From positions 2,108,001 to 2,172,000 of the forward strand of contig OZ241323.1 of NCBI GenBank assembly GCA_965199685.1: a DNA stretch of 64,000 bases, in the 5' to 3' direction. The stretch's first letter is position 1; every line of letters starts with the position of its first letter. The translations under genes were made by a program, and so were the position numbers. The DNA is from SP5GCR1 sp965199685. Lineage in GTDB: Bacteria; Pseudomonadota; Gammaproteobacteria; Poriferisulfidales; Oxydemutatoraceae. The notes beneath the pieces are model-generated. The model made no database searches, was not told the DNA's origin, and was given only the letters and a program-made list of their open reading frames with translations. Shown here one piece after another: positions 26,741-34,976 of the stretch.

Positions 26741-27553
26741 TTATGTATCGCTTGAAACAAAAGACTGCCACTCAGGTGAAGCGGGCGAATGTACTACGAA
26801 CGCCGGATTGATTAAAGAATCTTGCGTGTTATATCTTAGCGGTTGTCCCGCATAATCACTTAGTTGCCCACCAGCTTCTTCTACGATGCACTGACCCGCT
26901 GCGGTGTCCCATTCGCAGGTAGGTCCTACGCGCAAATAGAGGTCGGCACTGCCGTCTGCGATCAAACAGCATTTTAGAGAACTGTCGGCTCGTATCAACT
27001 CGTGGTCGCCGATTTTAGCCAGTAGATTTTTGGTCGGCACATTAATATGTGCACGGCTAACGGCAACAATAGGTTTTGCCCGGGTATCTTTGCGCACTGA
27101 TATTTTGACTGGTTTTTTGTCTTGGTCTTGGCGGAAGGCACCGTGTTTTTCGGCGGCATAAAAAAGTTGATCCATAGCAGGTGCATAGATCACTCCTAGA
27201 ATGGAGGTATTATTATCTATCAGTGCGATGTTCACGGTGAAGAAATCGTTTTTATGGATAAATCCTTTGGTGCCATCAAGTGGGTCTACCAACCAATATT
27301 GTTGCCACTGTCTGCGTTCCTCATAAGGATGTTCGGACGAGGTTTCTTCCGATAACACCGGAATATCAGGGCTCATAATGTTTAGCTGTTCAGTAATCAA
27401 AGTATCCGATTTCAAGTCGGCAACAGTGACTGGGGACTTATCCTCTTTGTATTCCACATTGATTTCATGGTTTTTGTAGATATCCATAATTTCCAGTCCA
27501 GCTTGTTTGGCAATCGCGCAAACTTGCTCTAAATATTCATAGGGTGTTTTCAT
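26741..27553 (-). CDS. cysQ: 3'(2'),5'-bisphosphate nucleotidase
   Basis: 270 residues from the ATG at 27551-27553. Hydrolyses 3'-phosphoadenosine 5'-phosphate, the by-product of sulfate assimilation, to AMP. Inositol-monophosphatase fold motifs are present: EYKEDKSPVTVADLKSD, VLSEETS (metal Glu), WLVDPLDGTKGF (metal Asp pair) and CEWDTAAGQCIVEEAGG. The start shown overlaps the ykgJ stop as ATGA; a longer in-frame extension to 27586 is less likely. Confidence 0.9.
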   Translation of the reverse strand: MKTPYEYLEQVCAIAKQAGLEIMDIYKNHEINVEYKEDKSPVTVADLKSDTLITEQLNIMSPDIPVLSEETSSEHPYEERRQWQQYWLVDPLDGTKGFIHKNDFFTVNIALIDNNTSILGVIYAPAMDQLFYAAEKHGAFRQDQDKKPVKISVRKDTRAKPIVAVSRAHINVPTKNLLAKIGDHELIRADSSLKCCLIADGSADLYLRVGPTCEWDTAAGQCIVEEAGGQLSDYAGQPLRYNTQDSLINPAFVVHSPASPEWQSFVSSDT

Positions 27554-27972
27554 CCTCGGCTCCATCGTTTGTACCTTTTTTTGCAATACGCTAATAAGGA
27601 ATTGTAATCGGGAAAATAAAGTTCAAAACCATCCTCTGCAGGCGCATCAAACTCGCAATAATCGTTTGAATGATCCCTACATATTTGTGGTCTATTTTCA
27701 TAAATGGCACAGCCTCCATTGGGAAGCAAGTGACTGCATTTTGTGTCGAATAATAGACACCATCCGTCTTCGTCTTTATAGACGCTCACGTTGTGATGCG
27801 AGACTTGCCACAGCAGGTGTTCAAAATCCACCTTGCTGCGCGGTGTGTCTATAGCTTGTGTTACATAAGTACAACATGTGCTGTTCTTACAAAAACTACA
27901 TTTGTTTTCTGGGGTTATTTTGTTTTTAGAATTTGTTCTAACTTTGACAGGTATGGAAAGTGTCTGTGGCAT
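27550..27972 (-). CDS. YkgJ-family CxxCxxCC-type metal-binding protein
   Basis: 140 residues. Cysteine clusters: CSFCKNSTCC near residue 24, then CSHLLPNGGCAIYENRPQIC and YCEFDAP, the pattern of the YkgJ/UPF0153 family, thought to bind zinc or an iron-sulfur cluster. Molecular role unknown. Its stop overlaps the cysQ start by 4 nt (ATGA), so the two are probably translated together. Confidence 0.8.
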   Translation of the reverse strand: MPQTLSIPVKVRTNSKNKITPENKCSFCKNSTCCTYVTQAIDTPRSKVDFEHLLWQVSHHNVSVYKDEDGWCLLFDTKCSHLLPNGGCAIYENRPQICRDHSNDYCEFDAPAEDGFELYFPDYNSLLAYCKKRYKRWSRG

Positions 27973-27986
27973 TTTATAAAAGTTTT

Positions 27987-28280
27987 TCAGGTGTCGGTTG
28001 GGGATTTGGACTTTTTGATTTTCGCTAGAGGTATCACTTGACTGGTATGCGGTTCGTCGGCAAATCGGGGGCGCATTTTAGCTTTTTGTTTTCCCGATAG
28101 TTGTTGCAAGGTTTGCTCGCGTGCGGAAATCAACGCAAAACAATCGCGAATATCTTTTATTGTGCTATCCTTTAGCGGATGACGCATACCCGCCGGCGGT
28201 GCTGTATCTTTGACAACGTTTGCTAGCGTTTTGCGCATCATGATTAATATGCGCTGTTCTATGGATAAGTCCTCGTTCAT
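27987..28280 (-). CDS. Conserved gammaproteobacterial small protein
   Basis: 97 residues, cytoplasmic, containing SIEQRILIMMRKTLANVVKD, an APPAGMRHPLKDSTIKDIRDCF block and a basic C-terminus. I recall similar proteins of about 100 residues in gammaproteobacteria annotated loosely as segregation/condensation-related, but I cannot support that function. Lies 14 bp upstream of ykgJ on the same strand, likely the first gene of that operon, divergent from hspQ. Confidence 0.6.
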   Translation of the reverse strand: MNEDLSIEQRILIMMRKTLANVVKDTAPPAGMRHPLKDSTIKDIRDCFALISAREQTLQQLSGKQKAKMRPRFADEPHTSQVIPLAKIKKSKSPTDT

Positions 28281-28367
28281 GGTTTTGTTCGGTGAATGGT
28301 TGCATTATAACTCGTTTGCGTACAAACTTATATGGTCAGGTAAATATCTAAGTTAGAAGAGGTGATT

Positions 28368-28676
28368 ATGAAACAAGCGGAATTTTCAATAGGTGAAGTC
28401 GTAAAGCATAAGCTATTCAATTACTACGGTGTGATCTACGATGTAGATCCTGTTTTTATGGGAAGCAATGGATGGTATGAACAGGTTGCAAAAACTTGTC
28501 CTCCTAAAGATCAGCCGTGGTATCGTGTGCTGGTCGACGGCCATGAACACGAGACCTATGTTGCACAACGCAACCTTGAACATTGTGGGTATAGGGAGAT
28601 TGATCATCCTATGCTGGACATTTACTTTGACGGCCACGACAAAAAGCGATATACATCCAATACGCTCAAAACTTAA
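28368..28676 (+). CDS. hspQ: Heat-shock protein HspQ / YccV-like hemimethylated-DNA-binding fold
   Basis: 102 residues from ATG 28368, which follows GAGGTGATT. The protein contains FSIGEVVKHKLFNYYGVIYD, DQPWYRVLVDGHEHETYVAQ and NLEHCGYREIDHPML, characteristic of HspQ. In enterobacteria HspQ is a small cytosolic specificity factor and substrate of Lon. Followed after 5 bp by the TerB-like gene, so the two are probably co-transcribed. Confidence 0.85.
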   Translation: MKQAEFSIGEVVKHKLFNYYGVIYDVDPVFMGSNGWYEQVAKTCPPKDQPWYRVLVDGHEHETYVAQRNLEHCGYREIDHPMLDIYFDGHDKKRYTSNTLKT

Positions 28677-28681
28677 ACACC

Positions 28682-29119
28682 ATGCTCGGACACCTAAAAA
28701 AGCTCTTTGAAAACAAGTCCGAGCAGAAGGCGGATGAGTTTGGTGCTGAGTTGAGAGCAGCTGCAATTCTATTGGTAGAAGTTTGTTATGCCGACTTTGA
28801 CATACAACAGGATGAACTCAAAGTGGCAGCCTCGGCATTGGTTTCCTTGTATGGGTTGTCGGAACATAAGGCGCAGACTTTGCTTGAGCAAACTTTAATC
28901 GAACATCAAAAAGTGGTTTCGCTTTTTGATTATACGAAACTATTAAACGAACACTTGTCGGTGAAGCAAAAAGAAACTCTACTGCTCGCGTTGTGGAAAG
29001 TCGCACACGCCGATAATCGTGTCGTTGCCGACGAGGAACACCGCATTAGAAAATTGGCAGAGCAACTTCATTTATCGCATAAATCATTCATAAAAACCAA
29101 ATTGACCGCCGAGACTTGA
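28682..29119 (+). CDS. TerB-family (tellurite-resistance-like) protein
   Basis: 145 residues, all-helical, with the TerB pattern: AAILLVEVCYADFDIQQDEL and later LWKVAHADNRVVADEEHRI, each with conserved acidic residues that may bind metal. Stand-alone TerB-domain proteins like this are common in proteobacteria and usually unrelated to tellurite resistance. Follows hspQ by 5 bp. Confidence 0.8.
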   Translation: MLGHLKKLFENKSEQKADEFGAELRAAAILLVEVCYADFDIQQDELKVAASALVSLYGLSEHKAQTLLEQTLIEHQKVVSLFDYTKLLNEHLSVKQKETLLLALWKVAHADNRVVADEEHRIRKLAEQLHLSHKSFIKTKLTAET

Positions 29120-29133
29120 CGGAGTGGTTATGT

Positions 29134-29513
29134 GGGGCTGTTGAGAGAGTGCTCCATGCACCGTAGGGGAGGGCTAACATGCCCTCCCGAAACGCGTTGC
29201 GTCTGCACAAGTAGAACCGCCGATTATCGCCGAGTGAACCCGCCACTTGAGCCAGTAGGTCAAGTGGCGTAACTTTGTGCAAAATCTAAATATTGTGTTC
29301 GTTAAAAACAGCGCGTATATCAAAATCAATCGGCGTGACATTGTGCAGAACTCTAAGATGGTGGGCAGCGTATTCATTGCAAAATGCAATACCCTCCTCT
29401 ACGAGGGTTTCCATAAACTTATGCAGACACGATGCAACCACCCCGTCAGGCTGCGCCTGCCACCCCTCCAAAGGAGGGGAATGTACTAATGCAAATACTT
29501 TTTCAACAGCCCC
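29134..29513. repeat. Composite inverted-repeat element
   Basis: Bounded by GGGGCTGTTGAGAGAGT on the left and CTTTTTCAACAGCCCC on the right. Contains the modules GTAGGGGAGGGCTAACATGCC, AGTAGGTCAATCGGCGTGACATTGTGCAGAA and CACCCCTCCAAAGGAGGGG. No coding frame is credible. Confidence 0.75.
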
Positions 29514-29770
29514 ATGTTAGCCCTCCTCTACGAGGGTTTCCATAAACTTATGCAGACACGATGCAACCACCCCGTCAGATAGAACCGCCGTTTGTTGCAG
29601 TGGCACAAACGGCGTAACATTGTGCAGAACCTCAACATAACTGCTAAAAGCATGCATTACAAAATGCATACGCCTGCCACCCCTCCAGAGGAGAGGAATA
29701 ATCCGCCCCTACCGTTTTCATAAGTTCAATGGCGCAAGCGGTTACGTTTGGGCGATGCTGGTACTTTTTC
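29514..29770. repeat. Further interspersed-repeat modules
   Basis: Continues from the previous element with a second partial copy: TACGAGGGTTTCCATAAAC repeats from 29401, followed by CACCCCGTCAG, GCGTAACATTGTGCAGAAC and CACCCCTCCAGAGGAG. It ends near CTTTTTCAATAGCCC. Together with the preceding element it fills the 660-bp gap between terB and metW; no gene is seen. Confidence 0.65.
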
Positions 29771-29779
29771 AATAGCCCT

Positions 29780-30379
29780 CTATCTACTGTGCGTCAGCAA
29801 ATAGAGAGCAACCTCGCTCATTAGATTGGGCAACAAACGAGTACTCAAAGAAACTTCGTACGAGTGATTGACTCCGGCACGTTCTTTGCAATGGATTTTT
29901 TTCTTATCGCACAATGCTTCAAAATCTGAGATTGTGCAGAGATGGATATTCTCGGTTTGATACCATTGCGCAGGTAGTACGGTTGTGACCGGCATCTGTC
30001 CGCGAAATAGCTGCATACGATTTTTCCAATACCCCATATTATAAAAAGTGATAATCGTCTCTTTAGCAATGCGTAGCATTTCATCTAACACTCGATCAGG
30101 GTTGCGTACGGCTTGTAAGGTCTGTGTCATCAGCACATAATCAAAACTTTGTGCCGAGAAATAATCGTGCCACCGTCCTTCAAGGTCGGCTTGTATCACG
30201 TCAACGCCGTTCCCTATGCAATGTGCGATATTGTCGTCGTCTATTTCCAATCCTAATCCCGATACATTCCTTACTTCGCGCAGGTACTTCAGCAATTCAC
30301 CTTCCCCACAACCCAAATCCAATACTCGCGTATTGGGTTTAATCCAGTTAGCAATTAATTCCCAATCGGCACGCATCAT
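29780..30379 (-). CDS. metW: MetW methyltransferase-fold protein
   Basis: 199 residues. SAM-methyltransferase fold with RVLDLGCGEGELLKYLR (motif I), DVIQADLEG and YVLMTQTLQAVRNPDRVLDE, typical of MetW. MetW acts with MetX in making O-acyl-homoserine for methionine synthesis in many proteobacteria. Its start overlaps the metX stop by 4 nt (ATGA). Confidence 0.92.
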   Translation of the reverse strand: MMRADWELIANWIKPNTRVLDLGCGEGELLKYLREVRNVSGLGLEIDDDNIAHCIGNGVDVIQADLEGRWHDYFSAQSFDYVLMTQTLQAVRNPDRVLDEMLRIAKETIITFYNMGYWKNRMQLFRGQMPVTTVLPAQWYQTENIHLCTISDFEALCDKKKIHCKERAGVNHSYEVSLSTRLLPNLMSEVALYLLTHSR

Positions 30380-31518
30380 AGTCCCGTTGCTATTTGTTCC
30401 ATATATGCGCGTAAAACCCTATGGTAATGGGGCACTGGCATCAGGAAGGAGTCGTGTCCATGATGGGCTTGAATTCCGCAGTAGCTAACACGGCGATTTG
30501 AATGTACCAAAGCCTTAACTATTTCGTGAGATCGCGTACTGGAAAAACGCCAATCGGCAGAAAAAGAAACTACCAAGAAACCACAGCTAGCCTGTCTAAA
30601 TGCTTCGCTTAAATCGCCATCGTATCCCGCCGCCGGGTCAAAATAGTCCAGTGCTTTGGTCATCAACAAATAGGTATTTGCATCGAAGCGGTTGACAAAA
30701 GATTCGCCCTGATAGCGTAGATAACTTTCCACTTGAAATTCAACATCAAATCCGTAATTAAGTTTGGTTGTCTTTAGTTCTCGCCCGAACTTCTGGCGCA
30801 TTGCATCATCCGATAAATAGGTGATGTGTCCTAACATCCGTGCCAACATCAACCCTTTTTGAGGGATGCTGTCCTCGTAATAATTACCGTCACGAAACGC
30901 AGGATCCGATACAATTGCTTGTCTTGCAACTTCGTTGAATGCGATGTTTTGGGCTGACAATTTGGGTGCGGTTGCTATAAGCAAAGCATGAGCCACCTTA
31001 TCCGGATAATCTATTGCCCACTGCATAGCCTGCATGCCGCCCAAGCTGCCGCCTATCACCGCTGCCCAGCGAGGTATCTCAAAAGCGGTTCTTAACATAT
31101 TTTGACTATGCACCCAATCTTTAACGGTCACTATCGGAAAATCCAGCGCATAGTGTTTGCCGGTTTTGGGGTTGATCGTATTAGGTCCGCTACTGCCGCT
31201 GCAACCGCCTAGATTATTCGGACAAACGAAGAAGAAACGATTTGTATCAAAAGGTTTACCGGGACCTATGCAGTTATCCCACCACCCGGGCTTTTTATCC
31301 GACTTGTTGTGATAGCCTGCGGCATGCTGATCACCCGACAATGCATGACAAATCAAAACGGCATTAGACCGCTCCGTATTCAACTCGCCGTAGGCCTCAT
31401 ACGCCAAAGTGAACTCGGAAAGCGTGTGACCGCAATCTAAAGTCAGGCTTTCGTTGAAATCCATTTGTTGAGATTTTACTAAGCCTACGGAGTTAGAGTG
31501 TTTTTTTTCGGATATCAT
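30376..31518 (-). CDS. metX: Homoserine O-acyltransferase
   Basis: 380 residues. Alpha/beta-hydrolase-fold enzyme transferring an acyl group to homoserine. The catalytic Ser is in VIGGSLGGMQAMQWA, the Asp in VSFSADWRFSSTRS, and the His in AHHGHDSFLMP. MetX of gammaproteobacteria often uses succinyl- rather than acetyl-CoA, and the acyl donor cannot be read safely from this sequence alone. Operon with metW, divergent from the DsrC-like gene. Confidence 0.92.
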   Translation of the reverse strand: MISEKKHSNSVGLVKSQQMDFNESLTLDCGHTLSEFTLAYEAYGELNTERSNAVLICHALSGDQHAAGYHNKSDKKPGWWDNCIGPGKPFDTNRFFFVCPNNLGGCSGSSGPNTINPKTGKHYALDFPIVTVKDWVHSQNMLRTAFEIPRWAAVIGGSLGGMQAMQWAIDYPDKVAHALLIATAPKLSAQNIAFNEVARQAIVSDPAFRDGNYYEDSIPQKGLMLARMLGHITYLSDDAMRQKFGRELKTTKLNYGFDVEFQVESYLRYQGESFVNRFDANTYLLMTKALDYFDPAAGYDGDLSEAFRQASCGFLVVSFSADWRFSSTRSHEIVKALVHSNRRVSYCGIQAHHGHDSFLMPVPHYHRVLRAYMEQIATGL

Positions 31519-31608
31519 GTTAACTAAGATGACTCGGGAATAACCTCATCATTATATTGTAATAATTCATAACTTGACGTAAAGGTTTCATCATTTTGAG
31601 ATATTGTA

Positions 31609-31614
31609 TATAAT
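31609..31614 (+). promoter_or_regulatory. Possible -10 box for the DsrC-like gene
   Basis: TATAAT within TATTGTATATAATATCGG lies 68 nt before the ATG. The upstream TTCATC at 16-bp spacing is a poor -35, and a TTGACG further upstream is too distant. An AGGAGA ribosome-binding site precedes the start codon. Confidence 0.35.
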
Positions 31615-31681
31615 ATCGGCTTCATAGGAATAAATATAGCAAAAGCTACCACAAGTTAAAATTTTGAGATAGGAGAACAAA

Positions 31682-32044
31682 ATGTCTGAAGCAGATCCGT
31701 CAAAAACCATAGTTCATAAGCAAAGAGAAATACACAGAGATAAAAACGGCTACCTTCTTAACCCTCTAGATTGGAGTCAAGAAGTAGCGGAACTCATTGC
31801 TCAAGAAGAAGGTTTGACCATTACCGAAAAACACATGGATATCATCGTGCATTTGCGAGATAGGTTTTTCAACTTTAACGAAGACCAACCTAATACGCGC
31901 AATATTCTTAAAGCGATGCAAGAGCAGTGGGGAGACAAAAAACTTTCGTCCAAAGATCTCTACGATCTTTTCCCTCAAGATCCGAGCAAGCAAGGCGGGC
32001 GTTTTGCAGGATTGCCCGAAAGTCGCCGCAAAGGCGGTTATTGA
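31682..32044 (+). CDS. DsrC/TusE-family protein lacking the C-terminal cysteines (RspA-like)
   Basis: 120 residues. The DsrC/TusE fold is clear: EIHRDKNGYLLNPLDWSQEV, ALIAQEEGLTITEKHMDII and VHLRDRFFNFNEDQPNTRNI. The C-terminal arm ends RFAGLPESRRKGGY and contains neither of the redox cysteines that DsrC uses for persulfide transfer, nor the single one kept by TusE. Cys-less paralogues are known (termed RspA by some authors) and are proposed to be regulatory. Multiple DsrC-family genes are typical of sulfur oxidisers. Alone on its strand, divergent from metX. Confidence 0.8.
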   Translation: MSEADPSKTIVHKQREIHRDKNGYLLNPLDWSQEVAELIAQEEGLTITEKHMDIIVHLRDRFFNFNEDQPNTRNILKAMQEQWGDKKLSSKDLYDLFPQDPSKQGGRFAGLPESRRKGGY

Positions 32045-32054
32045 TTGCCGGATG

Positions 32055-32128
32055 ATAAGCACAGATTGAGTTTGAACTAAAGCCTCCACTATGTGAAAGT
32101 GGTGCTCTAACCACTGAGCTACGCGCCT
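32055..32128 (-). pseudogene. Degenerate tRNA-Val(CAC) copy
   Basis: The 5' half (AGGCGCGTAGCTCAG...) and anticodon arm (CCACT TTCACAT AGTGG) are nearly identical to the intact tRNA next to it, with one base missing from the D-loop. The T-arm and 3' acceptor strand no longer pair well with the 5' side. No CCA follows. Looks like a tandem duplicate that has decayed in its 3' half. Confidence 0.7.
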
Positions 32129-32134
32129 AGGGTA

Positions 32135-32211
32135 TGGTAGGCGCGATTGGATTTGAACCAACGACCCCCACTATGTGAAAGTGGTGCTCTAACCAACTGA
32201 GCTACGCGCCT
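32135..32211 (-). tRNA. tRNA-Val (anticodon CAC)
   Basis: The cloverleaf folds by eye. Acceptor AGGCGCG pairs with CGCGCCT, the D-arm GCTC/GAGC is present, the anticodon stem CCACT/AGTGG has the loop TTCACAT (anticodon CAC, reading GUG), and the T-arm is GTTGG TTCAAAT CCAAT. Discriminator A is followed by an encoded CCA at 32135-32137. Confidence 0.9.
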
Positions 32212-32249
32212 ACGGTGCGATCCGGTGATTAGGGGAACCCGCCGAGTTC

Positions 32250-32576
32250 CTAGATGTTTTGATCTATAAAAGCAACTAACTGCGAGTTTGTCAACATACC
32301 AACTTTGGTATCTTTTACCTCACCATCCTTAAATAAGATCAAAGTCGGTATGCCTCTGATGCCGTATTTAGGTGGTGTTTCTTGATTTTCATCCACATTG
32401 AGCTTCATAACTTTAATCTGCCCTTGATATGTATGTGCAATTTCTTCTATCAAAGGTGCGATTGCTTTGCAAGGGCCGCACCATTCTGCCCAGAAATCGA
32501 CCAGAACGGGTAAATCCGAATCTAGCACTTCTTCCTGAAAATTACTGTCTTTAGCTTGACCTATATCATTACTCAT
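32250..32576 (-). CDS. trxA: Thioredoxin
   Basis: 108 residues, full length. Reduces protein disulfides in the cytosol. Active site WAEWCGPCKAIAPLIEEIA, cis-Pro loop GIRGIPTLILFKDGEV. No signal peptide. Monocistronic as far as visible; 187 bp of unassigned DNA separate it from pyrE. Confidence 0.95.
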   Translation of the reverse strand: MSNDIGQAKDSNFQEEVLDSDLPVLVDFWAEWCGPCKAIAPLIEEIAHTYQGQIKVMKLNVDENQETPPKYGIRGIPTLILFKDGEVKDTKVGMLTNSQLVAFIDQNI

Positions 32577-32763
32577 AACTACCTATTATAGCTTAATATT
32601 TATACTTATACCTTATAACTCTATGTTTCGGTTATAGGCTTCATCTCATAGATTACTCCCTTTTGTGCAGAGCAAATCATAAACATAATGGCACATGATA
32701 CTTGCATGAAGGCGTTATGTCTAGGATTTTTTAATATTGTTTGAGACACAAATAATCCGAACC

Positions 32764-33402
32764 TCAAAAACCGTATTGTGTCTGATATTCCTTTAGGTCA
32801 ATCAGAAACTCTGCGTAGCGGTCATTTTGCTTAACGACTGCGACTAAATCTTTGAGCGTAGCAACGGATAACACTTCAATTCCAGATTGTGCTTTCAACT
32901 CGGCAATTGATGATGTATTACCGCTACCTTTCTCTTGTCTATCAAATGACACGATGAGGGCAACTGCCCTAGCATCGTGGGCATCAATCAGTTTTATTGA
33001 GTGGCGTGAGGCGGTGCCGGCACTAACAACATCGTCCACGATTAAAACGCGTCCGGTAAGCGGCGCGCCTATCAAATGCCCTCCTTCGCCGTGTTTTTTT
33101 TCCTCCTTGCGATTGAAGGCAAACGGTTTATTCACACTTTGTTGTTGTAGGCAAATAGCTGTTGCACAGACTAGAGGTATTCCCTTGTACGCTGGTCCGA
33201 ACAGCATGTCAAAATCGACACCCGATTGAATAATCGTTTGAGCATAGAAGTTTCCTAACTCCCACAGGGTTTGCCCGTCGTTGAACACGCCGGCATTAAA
33301 AAAGTAAGGGCTTGTTCTGCCCGATTTCAGCTTGAATTGTCCTAGCTTAATTGCTTCGTGTTTGAGGGCATACTCTATAAAGCTATGCGAGTTATATTTC
33401 AT
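32764..33402 (-). CDS. pyrE: Orotate phosphoribosyltransferase
   Basis: 212 residues. Converts orotate and PRPP to OMP in pyrimidine synthesis. The PRPP loop VLIVDDVVSAGTASRHSI, the FKLKSGRTSPYFFNAG substrate region and the catalytic flexible loop FNRKEEKKHGEGG are all present. The start overlaps the nadC stop by 4 nt (ATGA). Confidence 0.95.
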   Translation of the reverse strand: MKYNSHSFIEYALKHEAIKLGQFKLKSGRTSPYFFNAGVFNDGQTLWELGNFYAQTIIQSGVDFDMLFGPAYKGIPLVCATAICLQQQSVNKPFAFNRKEEKKHGEGGHLIGAPLTGRVLIVDDVVSAGTASRHSIKLIDAHDARAVALIVSFDRQEKGSGNTSSIAELKAQSGIEVLSVATLKDLVAVVKQNDRYAEFLIDLKEYQTQYGF

Positions 33403-34298
33403 TTTTCTGTATGCGGCTTAACTTTCATACTCATGTCTATGGCGTGCAGATGTTTGCTTAGTGCGCCTATGGAAATATAGTCTACCTCGTAACTTGCAAT
33501 GGTCTTGATGTCTTCAAGTTTTATGTTCCCCGACACCTCTACTTTTGCTTTGCCCGAGATTATCGCTACAGCTTTGGGGATGTCGCTCAATGCAAAATTA
33601 TCCAGCATGATGACATCAACCTCCGCTGCGAGTGCCTGCTCTATTTGTGGCAATGTCCGAACTTCTACCTCTATAATTTTGTTGGGTGTGCGCTTGCGTA
33701 TCGTATTGACAGCTTGAGTAATAGACCCGTGCATTTCGATATGGTTGTCTTTCAATAGCACACCGTCGGACAAATCAAAGCGATGGTTAATGCCACCGCC
33801 ACAGACTACGGCATATTTTTGTGCCAATCTGAGTCCAGGGATGGTTTTGCGGGTATCTGATATCAGTGTATGGCTATCTTCGCCTAATTGTGCCACATAG
33901 CGCGCCACGGTGGTTGCGGTTCCTGAGAGTGTCTGTAAGAAATTCAGTGCACATCGTTCGGCGTGCAATATCTCAGACAACTGTCCGCTGATTGTGCAGA
34001 GCTGTTGTCCGGCATTCACCGCTTGTCCGTCTTTTGCGTCCCATTTCACTGAGAGGTTGGCTTGCATTTGATTGAAAACTTCGTTCACCCAAAATTGACC
34101 TGCGATTATTGCGGTTTCGTTGGATACGATTACCGCTTCTCCCGCTGTTTGATGCTGTGCTGTATGTGTACTGAGGTCTTCTTCTAACATATCCTCGGCA
34201 AGTGCGGTGCGGACATTATCCTGCACTACTTTGTATAGCCATTTGGGGCAGTTTCCGGTGCTGAGATGTCGTTCGGATTCTGAGATAATGTGTTTCAC
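33399..34298 (-). CDS. nadC: Nicotinate-nucleotide pyrophosphorylase (quinolinate phosphoribosyltransferase)
   Basis: 299 residues. Makes nicotinate mononucleotide from quinolinate and PRPP for NAD synthesis. Hallmarks: LAEDMLEEDLSTH, ILHAERCALNFLQTLSG, SDTRKTIPGLRLAQKYAV, CGGGINHRFDLSDGVLLKDN and EVEVRTLPQIEQAL. Linked by a 4-nt overlap to pyrE and 9 bp downstream of murU. Confidence 0.95.
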   Translation of the reverse strand: MKHIISESERHLSTGNCPKWLYKVVQDNVRTALAEDMLEEDLSTHTAQHQTAGEAVIVSNETAIIAGQFWVNEVFNQMQANLSVKWDAKDGQAVNAGQQLCTISGQLSEILHAERCALNFLQTLSGTATTVARYVAQLGEDSHTLISDTRKTIPGLRLAQKYAVVCGGGINHRFDLSDGVLLKDNHIEMHGSITQAVNTIRKRTPNKIIEVEVRTLPQIEQALAAEVDVIMLDNFALSDIPKAVAIISGKAKVEVSGNIKLEDIKTIASYEVDYISIGALSKHLHAIDMSMKVKPHTEK

Positions 34299-34307
34299 TG
34301 TAGTTGT

Positions 34308-34976
34308 TTATGTAGTTGTAGCAGTGTCGGTAAGTAGCGAATTTAATCGTTCCATTGTACCGATATCCACCCATTTTCCTTGATAATGTTCGCCGCTAAT
34401 CAGATTGCGCGCGATAGCCCTTTGCAAAACCTTAAGTAACGGCAAGCGTTGCGGCTTCAATCCTTCAAATAAAGCAGCAGTGTAATAACCCATGCCACTG
34501 AAAGTGAATTGGGTCGCTGCGTCATCAACTAATAGGCTTTCAGTTATGCCGAAATCTCCGTCGGGGTTATGCGAGGGATTGTCCACCATAACCAAATGTG
34601 CCTGTATGGGGGCTTGGAGTGTGGTTGAACGAATCTCGTAATCGGTATAGACATCGGCATTGATCACGAAGAAAAGGTCGTCGCCTAGCAACGGCAAAGC
34701 ATTGATGATGCCGCCGGCAGTTTCTAAAATATTTGTGCCTTCGTCTGAATAAATTATGCGTACCCCGTAGTTGCCACCGTCTTTTAGCTTATCTTTTATC
34801 ATTGTGCCCAAATGTCCTAGATTGATGACAACATCAGTGATGCCAGCATCTCGTATACGCACTAGATGATGTTCTATCAAGCATGTGCCGTTCACTTCAA
34901 TCAATGCTTTGGGAATACGCTCAGTCAACGGACGCATACGCATGCCTTGACCTGCTGCCAAAATCATCGCCTTCAT
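34308..34976 (-). CDS. murU: N-acetylmuramate-1-phosphate uridylyltransferase (MurU-like)
   Basis: 222 residues with the sugar-nucleotidyltransferase signature MKAMILAAGQGMRMRPLTER followed by IPKALIEVNG, a metal-binding FFVINADVYTDYE, and a C-terminal HYQGKWVDIGTMERL. Paired with an AmgK-type kinase immediately upstream (4-nt overlap). That arrangement is known for the peptidoglycan-recycling pathway that bypasses de novo UDP-MurNAc synthesis. The MurU call relies on this pairing. Confidence 0.85.
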   Translation of the reverse strand: MKAMILAAGQGMRMRPLTERIPKALIEVNGTCLIEHHLVRIRDAGITDVVINLGHLGTMIKDKLKDGGNYGVRIIYSDEGTNILETAGGIINALPLLGDDLFFVINADVYTDYEIRSTTLQAPIQAHLVMVDNPSHNPDGDFGITESLLVDDAATQFTFSGMGYYTAALFEGLKPQRLPLLKVLQRAIARNLISGEHYQGKWVDIGTMERLNSLLTDTATTT

